NCBI GenBank assembly: GCA_002701945.1
Contig: NZXJ01000025.1
Span: forward strand, 49,633-57,470
Length of the DNA stretch: 7,838 nt
Source of the DNA: Fidelibacterota bacterium
GTDB lineage: Bacteria; Fidelibacterota; Marinisomatia; Marinisomatales; TCS55
Direction of reading: 5' to 3'
The notes under the pieces were generated by a model, which searched no databases, was not told the DNA's origin, and saw only the letters and a program-made list of their open reading frames with translations. The first letter of the stretch is position 1. Each line of letters begins with the position of its first letter. A program made the translations under genes and the position numbers. This document shows, piece by piece, positions 1 to 5,278 of this stretch.

Positions 1-710
1 GTAATTATTACCTTGTGAATTCCAAAATAATCTAAAAAATATTGTCTTAGTTGTTGCTCAGTTAAATCAGGGTCAAATCCTTGAGAAGCATCAAAAACTA
101 CATCTGAAATAATTACAGCACCTTTACCATCTAAAAGCATATTCCCGCCAGCTTCTACAAGACCTAAACCATAATAACTAACACCAAAGTTTTCTGCAAA
201 CAACTCGGGGAAAGCATCATCTTGAGGACGTGGCCTATTATAAGTAAGATCAATAATCGCTCTGCGATTATCAGGTTCGTAGATCCACCAAGGTCCATAA
301 TCTCTGATCCAGACAGAATTAGTCGGCACTACTTCAAAAACCACATGGTTCATATTTACATTTGCATTATTTAAAGTGTTAAATACTGAATTCTGTTCAC
401 TTGTATTATCAACAACGACCCAGGCAGTATCTTCTTCAGCTACTTCTTTTACTAGTTGAATTAATAAAGTTGTGTATGCTTCCCAGGCAAAGAGTATACC
501 AGCTATAGAGTCAAATTCTGCAGGAGCATATAAGATGCTATCAGGTGGATCTGTAATCGTAAGATTTCTTCCAATTTCATGTAGTCTATTTTTTTCATCG
601 TCTGTTAAATTATGTGGTAGATTTTGGGCGACTAATAAAGAACCCATCAAAATTGATATCAAAAGAATCAATTTATAACCTAATAACATGATTTTAGATA
701 TACTGTGCAT
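1..710 (-). CDS. Secreted agmatine deiminase / peptidylarginine deiminase family protein (C-terminus outside window)
   Basis: I translated the minus strand by eye: 236 codons are open from the ATG at 710, and the gene runs off the window at base 1. After a signal peptide (hydrophobic about residues 14-28, ending SLLVAQ), the protein shows hallmarks of the agmatine deiminase/PAD_porph fold: PAEFDSIAGILFAWE (63-77), the substrate-binding motif WIRDYGPWW (134-142, Asp137) and EAGGNMLLDGKG (186-197). Family members hydrolyse the guanidinium group of agmatine or peptidyl-arginine, releasing ammonia or citrulline-type products. The catalytic Cys and the distal His/Asp lie in the missing part. Agmatine deiminases are usually cytosolic, so the signal peptide points to an exported enzyme, as in the Porphyromonas PPAD (inference). 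The start is uncertain: 710 overlaps the glycosyltransferase by 17 bases, while the ATG at 689 lies just after its stop and also keeps a signal peptide. Neither start has a clear ribosome binding site. Family call is firm; substrate is unknown. Confidence 0.85.
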   Translation of the reverse strand, partial: MHSISKIMLLGYKLILLISILMGSLLVAQNLPHNLTDDEKNRLHEIGRNLTITDPPDSILYAPAEFDSIAGILFAWEAYTTLLIQLVKEVAEEDTAWVVVDNTSEQNSVFNTLNNANVNMNHVVFEVVPTNSVWIRDYGPWWIYEPDNRRAIIDLTYNRPRPQDDAFPELFAENFGVSYYGLGLVEAGGNMLLDGKGAVIISDVVFDASQGFDPDLTEQQLRQYFLDYFGIHKVII

Positions 711-1548
711 TTAAAGATTCTAATTTTGTTAATTTTTCAGACATTTCATTTGCTTCTTTTTGATGTTCATGTTTTTCATATCCTTTTTGAAGAATCTTTA
801 CTTTCCTAATGGTCATATTTATAGTTGCTATGCGATCATCAATGCTTAATAATGGATTATCAATCATTTTTTCTAATGCAATTATTCGATACCGATCCAT
901 CCCCCAATATTTTTTTGACAACTGATCTTTATGACCACCATATTTTTTAACTAATTTTTGATCCAAGTATAGAACTTTATATTTTGAACAAATTCTTAAC
1001 CATAAATCATAATCCTCACAAACTGGTAAATTTTCATCAAAAAAACCAACATCATTAAATATATCCTTATGAATAATAATTGATGAAGGAGATATAACAC
1101 ATAATGGTAAACATTTTTTATAGATTTCTCCACCATATTTTCTATGTTTTTTCATTTGATTAACTCGCACTCCATTACGAATCCAAATTTCATCTGTATG
1201 GCAAACTTTAAACAACGGATTTTTTATAAAGAAACTGATTTGTTCTTCAATTTTATTAGGCATCCACTCATCATCTGAATCCAAGAATGCTATCCACTTA
1301 CTATTAGCAGCTTGAATGCCAATATTTCTTGCGCTACTTACCCCTCTATTTTCTTGATATATCAAGATAGCTTGAGGAAAGTTTTCTTTTATCATATCAT
1401 AAGTACCATCATTGGAACCATCATCTACAACAATAATTTCATTTACTGGATAGGTTTGATTAATTACCGAATTCATAGAACGAGGAATCAATTTTAATCT
1501 ATTAAATACGGGAATTATGACACTAACAGAGTTTTGTTTATTAATCAT
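694..1548 (-). CDS. Family 2 glycosyltransferase (GT-A fold)
   Basis: This 284-residue protein transfers a sugar from a nucleotide-sugar donor, probably in the cytoplasm during envelope or surface glycan synthesis. The N-terminus is a classic GT2 domain: SVIIPVFNR (9-17), nucleotide-binding VDDGSNDGT (41-49), NRGVSSARNIG (67-77) and the metal-binding DSD in FLDSDDEW (88-95). CEDYDLWLR (177-185) supplies the acidic residues expected for the acceptor-side catalytic base. No membrane segment is visible. The C-terminal 80 residues hold a distinctive stretch, YGGHKDQLSKKYWGMDRYR (203-221), and then a charged helical tail. The ATG start overlaps the stop of the upstream zinc-ribbon gene as ATGATTAA (1541-1548), and an in-frame TAA directly precedes it, so the start is well fixed. 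There is no strong ribosome binding site of its own, so translation is probably coupled. Donor and acceptor cannot be predicted. Confidence 0.93.
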   Translation of the reverse strand: MINKQNSVSVIIPVFNRLKLIPRSMNSVINQTYPVNEIIVVDDGSNDGTYDMIKENFPQAILIYQENRGVSSARNIGIQAANSKWIAFLDSDDEWMPNKIEEQISFFIKNPLFKVCHTDEIWIRNGVRVNQMKKHRKYGGEIYKKCLPLCVISPSSIIIHKDIFNDVGFFDENLPVCEDYDLWLRICSKYKVLYLDQKLVKKYGGHKDQLSKKYWGMDRYRIIALEKMIDNPLLSIDDRIATINMTIRKVKILQKGYEKHEHQKEANEMSEKLTKLESLNAQYI

Positions 1549-1741
1549 TTAATTTTTTTTTGTATCCGCAATAAATACATTCATTCCCAGCTTGCACTAG
1601 AAATTCACATTCTGGACAAGTCCATTCATCCATTTGTAAATCTTCATATGGATCATCATTTAATTTTTGAACACTTACTAAAATTGCAATAATAATTATA
1701 AATGATATTATTACTGATATTAATAATAGAGAAAAACCCAC
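1541..1741 (-). CDS. Small membrane-anchored zinc-ribbon protein
   Basis: A 66-residue protein of unknown function. Residues 3-24 form one very hydrophobic helix (LLLISVIISFIIIIAILVSV), followed by an acidic linker (DDPYEDLQMDE, 29-39). The end is a zinc ribbon with two CxxC knuckles (Cys42/Cys45 and Cys55/Cys58, nine residues between the pairs). With one N-terminal anchor and a zinc-binding tail, it probably sits in the inner membrane with the ribbon in the cytoplasm; the orientation is inferred. The start is GTG (1741-1739), chosen because an AAAGGA ribosome binding site (1749-1754) lies 7 bases upstream. The stop overlaps the glycosyltransferase start by 8 bases, implying coupled translation. 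An A9 run (1553-1561) encodes the Lys-rich end. Size, composition and gene fit make it a real gene despite its length. Confidence 0.8.
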   Translation of the reverse strand: MGFSLLLISVIISFIIIIAILVSVQKLNDDPYEDLQMDEWTCPECEFLVQAGNECIYCGYKKKLND

Positions 1742-1748
1742 TAAATTA

Positions 1749-1754
1749 TCCTTT
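1749..1754 (-). promoter_or_regulatory. Ribosome binding site AAAGGA for the GTG-start zinc-ribbon gene
   Basis: On the minus strand AAAGGA is followed by TAATTTA and then GTG, a normal spacing. It decides the non-ATG start of the small gene and is the clearest Shine-Dalgarno sequence in the window. It begins only two bases after the U-tract of the terminator just upstream. Confidence 0.7.
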
Positions 1755-1756
1755 AT

Positions 1757-1784
1757 AAAAAAAAACCCTGCTAATTACGCAGGG
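1757..1784 (-). terminator. Intrinsic terminator after the 142-residue unknown gene
   Basis: On the minus strand a CCCTGC stem arm (1784-1779), a seven-base loop (GTAATTA) and the matching GCAGGG arm (1771-1766) are followed by nine T (1765-1757). The arms pair perfectly and can extend outward through a G-T and an A-T pair. The plus strand has no T-run after the hairpin, so it works in one direction. It lies 28 bases past the stop of the gene at 1812-2240. Because it ends 15 bases before the next start codon, it could also act as an attenuator on the zinc-ribbon/glycosyltransferase/deiminase cluster. Confidence 0.88.
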
Positions 1785-1811
1785 CTATTTAATAAATACA
1801 TATTTATTTAA

Positions 1812-2240
1812 TTATTGTTTTAGTCTGTACGTACATCCTTCAATAGTTTTAAGAAATTTTTCCACTTGATTTGATGTATGAAATAACTCGTTCATCGGCT
1901 CAAAAATATCAGTTGGATACATTTCTTCATCAAATTCAACAAGAAATATTGATTCAAGCTTTACGGTTATATCTCTTAAAACTTGCTTTGTAACATTTTT
2001 ACTTCTAAGAAAATTTATTTGTAGATTTAATTGGCCTTCACTCGTCATATGAAAAAGGGGTAATAAACCAAAATCAGAATCACACCTGTATGTTAAAGTA
2101 CCGTGATCATTACCTCTACCCCAAGAAATATCAGCAGCATGTTTTTCTGAAAACTCGCAGATACTATTTCCAATTTTTGCTATTTCACGACTACATTTTT
2201 CTCTCATGTCAGCCATAAATGTATTTTTATCCCATTTCAT
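1812..2240 (-). CDS. Hypothetical protein, 142 residues, soluble
   Basis: I do not recognise a named family. The protein has no signal peptide or membrane helix and is predicted cytoplasmic. Residues 8-33 look helical and charged. The middle is likely beta-rich, with ISWGRGNDHGTLTYR (38-52), GLLPLFHMTSEGQ (58-70) and LNLQINFLRSK (71-81). The rest (84-142) is probably mixed alpha/beta. The 'WGRG...GT' stretch followed by a compact strand pair recalls small domains of uncharacterised bacterial proteins sometimes found near nucleases, but this is only an impression and no catalytic motif is evident. The start ATG at 2240 has a GGGGG run about 12 bases upstream, which is too distant for a good ribosome binding site; ATGs at codons 9 and 12 are alternatives. 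The gene stands alone, with 110 bp before it and a strong terminator after it, so it is probably transcribed as a single gene. No convincing promoter was seen in the gap. Confidence 0.75.
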   Translation of the reverse strand: MKWDKNTFMADMREKCSREIAKIGNSICEFSEKHAADISWGRGNDHGTLTYRCDSDFGLLPLFHMTSEGQLNLQINFLRSKNVTKQVLRDITVKLESIFLVEFDEEMYPTDIFEPMNELFHTSNQVEKFLKTIEGCTYRLKQ

Positions 2241-2350
2241 AAAATAAATTTTCCCCCAGTTTGATAAAAACTCTGAAATACAGTAAAAAGTGTACGCGGA
2301 ATTTAAAGAAAAGTTTTATTTAATAAAAAGGAAGGTTATTATTTTAATTT

Positions 2351-5278
2351 TTAAAGAAACCTTATAGGTAAGCTTAAATCAAAACTAAACCGTATTCTAT
2401 TTAGCATCCAATCAATATTATTGGGTGTATTATTACTCTCTTCCCAACTCTGATATATAGGAATAAATAAAGGACCTATATGAAATCCTGATACCATGTA
2501 AATTTCCTCTAAATCAGATGCTCCACCAACATCTAAGAATATTTTCCCTGGCAAATAAGGTAACTGTTGATCAAAACATAATGACCATGATCTTTTTTCA
2601 GAAAAAAGTGGTTTACCATCTCTATTACGAACAAGACCACGTAATCCAGGTCCGCCCTTATATATCATATTTGAAAGCAACTTAAAATTTTCACTTTTAC
2701 CAGTACGATCAAGGATATTTTCTTGAAAGTCTGAATCTATGGATCCACTTAAGAATGTTCTGTACTGAGAAGGTAAGTCTTTACTGATAAGGTAATCACT
2801 GATATAAAACTTAATTTTTGTGATAACATTTTTAGTAAATTTTTGGTTTAAAATAGCTGTAAACATTCCTTTAGAAAATTTTTCACCAATCTTTATACCA
2901 GAAGTAAAGGACAAACTGGATTTTTGGTTTAATTTCCATTTCTTGTTATACAAAATAGATCCTATTACATATTTACCACCATCATATAAAAATGGGTCTA
3001 ATGCAGTTGAATCAAGGATATGATAAAATAAATCAATATTTAAATTAGAAACAGGATAGTCTACTAGAGGAGATTTTATTGTACCATTTACACCTATATT
3101 TATTCCAGTCCTTCCAGAACCACTACCAAATCTTACTTTGAAGGAACTCTCATGAAATAAGCTTATTCCCCTTAAAGGACGAATAAATGAAACATTGCCT
3201 AATGGTTTATCTTGTTTAAAATCATATAATATTGATATAGTATTTCCTTTACTATTATATCCAGGAGAATAACCAGAAAAAGCTGTAATGCCTGGTGTAA
3301 AACCATTATAGTAGTTATAACTAAAAAACCATGGGACAACATTTATTGCATGATTAAAATAATTAGGCTTATCCCATATAAAATTAAATTCATAATTCTT
3401 TGGAATACCGTTATTACTTCGATCAATATCAGGCATATGTTCATCAGGATCAATTTTAACTTTAACGGTTTTAGGAGGAGTATTTAATATTCTTTCATCA
3501 TTTATATTATGTAACCAATCACGATTAATCTCTTTATTATTTTCATCATAATAAGCAACTTCTACCGGACATGGAAAAGTACCGTAATTATGTAAAATAA
3601 ATTTATTTCTTACATAGGTTACGCCATAATCAACATAAGTTGTCTTTTCAAATACGTTATCAAAAAACCAATCAAGATCTTCATTAGAATGATTATTAAA
3701 TACTTCTTCTAAATCTTCAGGGTATGGATGTTTAAATTTCCATTTTTGAAAAAAGTCCTTAAAAATTATATTAATTTTTTCTTCACTTAGATAATGTTCT
3801 AAATAACGCATGAATACTGCTGGTTTTGTGTAATGCATTCCATAATTAATACTAGAATAATCATCAGCAGTTAAGTTTAAAGGTTGAGAATCTTTACTTA
3901 TACCAGCACTTACATAACCTGCATAATTTATCCAACTCATTGATAAGTTTTTTCCTATACCCAATTTATTTTGAATAATATCCTGTATAAGTATTTGTTC
4001 ATTTCTAGATGAATATTTTTTTTGCCAGTATCTAATATTTGAATATTCATTTAATCCTTCATCCATCCATGTATGATCTCTTTCATTCGATCCAATTATT
4101 CCATAAAACCAGTTGTGTCCAACCTCATGCATAATAACGTATTCAAGTAAATCCTGTGAACCTCCACTTGAAATAACAGTAATATTAGGATATTCCATCC
4201 CTCCACCTGCTGATAAATCTCCATCTACAGCTGTTAAATGATTATAAGGATAATCGCCGTAAAACTTACTGAACCACATGCCTGAATCATGTAGATACTC
4301 TATTGAATTTTCCCATAACTCAGCATTTTTTGGCAAATAAAAACTCCACAATATTATTTTTTTTGTTGAATCAGATAAAAAAAGGTTGCCTTTTCTTACA
4401 ATCCAATTTTTATCAGCAAACCAGGCAAAATCATGCACATTTGATTGATGAAAATGCAGAGTTTTTAACTTAACTGATAATGAATCATTTTCATTTTGGA
4501 TATCAGAATTTTTTACCATCAGTTTTAATTTTCTTTTTAACTTTTTCTTCGATAATGCATGAAGAGAGTCACCAACTACAGCAAGAGAATCAAGCCAACG
4601 AATTTCATTTTCAGCATCAACTAAGTCACCTGTTGCCATGATACGATAATCCACTGGTAATGTAATTTTTACATCAAAAACACCAAACTCACTATAAAAT
4701 TCACCCATATTTAAGTACGGCATTTCATGCCATCCCTTGTGATCATACACGGCTGGCTTTGGGTACCATTGGGTTATTTCATAATGCTGACCAGAATGAC
4801 CCAATCGAGAAAAAACTAATGGTAATTTTATAAAAAAAGGAGTTTCAATTAGAACTGATTGATTTGGTAATAGTTTATTTGGTAGGATTATTTTACAAAC
4901 ATCAATCCATTCTGGATGTTGAATGAGATCTGCTTTTATTCCATCTACTACAAAATTTAAACTATCTATATATCCTCTATCTATTTTTTCAGAATTTGCA
5001 AAGCGCATATTATTCATTCTAATTTGTTGTTTTGCAAAAGCTGTGGAATCATTTTTATACGCATTTGGCCATAAATGAAACCAAATAAAATCTAAAGTGT
5101 CATAAGAATTATTAGTGTATTCTATTTTTTCAAATCCAGATAAAGAATGATCTTTATCATTTAACGTAACTTCAATTTCATATTTTACATCTTGTTGAAA
5201 ATATTCCATTTCGCTTCCATATGATAATTGACCTAGGTATAGGATAAAGATAGAAAATATTGTACAGTACTTAATCAT
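2351..5278 (-). CDS. Secreted M1-family zinc metallopeptidase with C-terminal outer-membrane beta-barrel domain
   Basis: 975 residues from the ATG at 5278. A signal peptide (about 1-22, MIKYCTIFSIFILYLGQLSYGS) sends it across the inner membrane. Residues about 25-550 are an M1 aminopeptidase-type unit: GGGMEYPN (358-365) is the exopeptidase motif, HEVGH (384-388) with Glu407 in WMDEGLNEY binds zinc (18-residue spacing, as in the family), and Tyr483 in GMHYTKPAVF fits the transition-state tyrosine. HDFAW (282-286) is typical of the Bacteroidota-like branch. A short beta domain follows (about 555-620). The last 330 residues are rich in alternating aromatic and glycine strands, carry GGPGLRGL (875-882) resembling the Omp85 'RG' loop motif, then LPGKIFLDVGGASD (909-922), and end in a strand RFSFDLSLPIRFL. 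This suggests a barrel in the outer membrane holding the peptidase at the surface or in the periplasm (inference). A TTG at 5308 would add ten residues inside the exporter gene and is less likely. Substrate unknown. Confidence 0.9.
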   Translation of the reverse strand: MIKYCTIFSIFILYLGQLSYGSEMEYFQQDVKYEIEVTLNDKDHSLSGFEKIEYTNNSYDTLDFIWFHLWPNAYKNDSTAFAKQQIRMNNMRFANSEKIDRGYIDSLNFVVDGIKADLIQHPEWIDVCKIILPNKLLPNQSVLIETPFFIKLPLVFSRLGHSGQHYEITQWYPKPAVYDHKGWHEMPYLNMGEFYSEFGVFDVKITLPVDYRIMATGDLVDAENEIRWLDSLAVVGDSLHALSKKKLKRKLKLMVKNSDIQNENDSLSVKLKTLHFHQSNVHDFAWFADKNWIVRKGNLFLSDSTKKIILWSFYLPKNAELWENSIEYLHDSGMWFSKFYGDYPYNHLTAVDGDLSAGGGMEYPNITVISSGGSQDLLEYVIMHEVGHNWFYGIIGSNERDHTWMDEGLNEYSNIRYWQKKYSSRNEQILIQDIIQNKLGIGKNLSMSWINYAGYVSAGISKDSQPLNLTADDYSSINYGMHYTKPAVFMRYLEHYLSEEKINIIFKDFFQKWKFKHPYPEDLEEVFNNHSNEDLDWFFDNVFEKTTYVDYGVTYVRNKFILHNYGTFPCPVEVAYYDENNKEINRDWLHNINDERILNTPPKTVKVKIDPDEHMPDIDRSNNGIPKNYEFNFIWDKPNYFNHAINVVPWFFSYNYYNGFTPGITAFSGYSPGYNSKGNTISILYDFKQDKPLGNVSFIRPLRGISLFHESSFKVRFGSGSGRTGINIGVNGTIKSPLVDYPVSNLNIDLFYHILDSTALDPFLYDGGKYVIGSILYNKKWKLNQKSSLSFTSGIKIGEKFSKGMFTAILNQKFTKNVITKIKFYISDYLISKDLPSQYRTFLSGSIDSDFQENILDRTGKSENFKLLSNMIYKGGPGLRGLVRNRDGKPLFSEKRSWSLCFDQQLPYLPGKIFLDVGGASDLEEIYMVSGFHIGPLFIPIYQSWEESNNTPNNIDWMLNRIRFSFDLSLPIRFL

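Noticed and set aside
472..678. A 68-codon plus-strand open frame
   Set aside because: It is antisense to the deiminase N-terminal region, whose motifs are clear.
1549..1561. A nine-base A-run at the end of the zinc-ribbon gene, considered as a slippage site that would fuse it to the glycosyltransferase
   Set aside because: The glycosyltransferase frame has a TAA directly before its ATG, so slippage into that frame would stop at once rather than produce a fusion.
2314..2328. A perfect A/T-only dyad (TTTTATT, one base, AATAAAA) considered as a terminator for the M1-barrel gene
   Set aside because: It has no G-C pairs and a one-base centre, so it cannot form a stable hairpin; in AT-rich DNA such a dyad arises easily by chance.
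2241..2350. TTTTTA-17-TATCAA on the minus strand, considered as a promoter for the 142-residue gene
   Set aside because: Both hexamers match the consensus poorly (three and four of six), which is not enough in AT-rich sequence.
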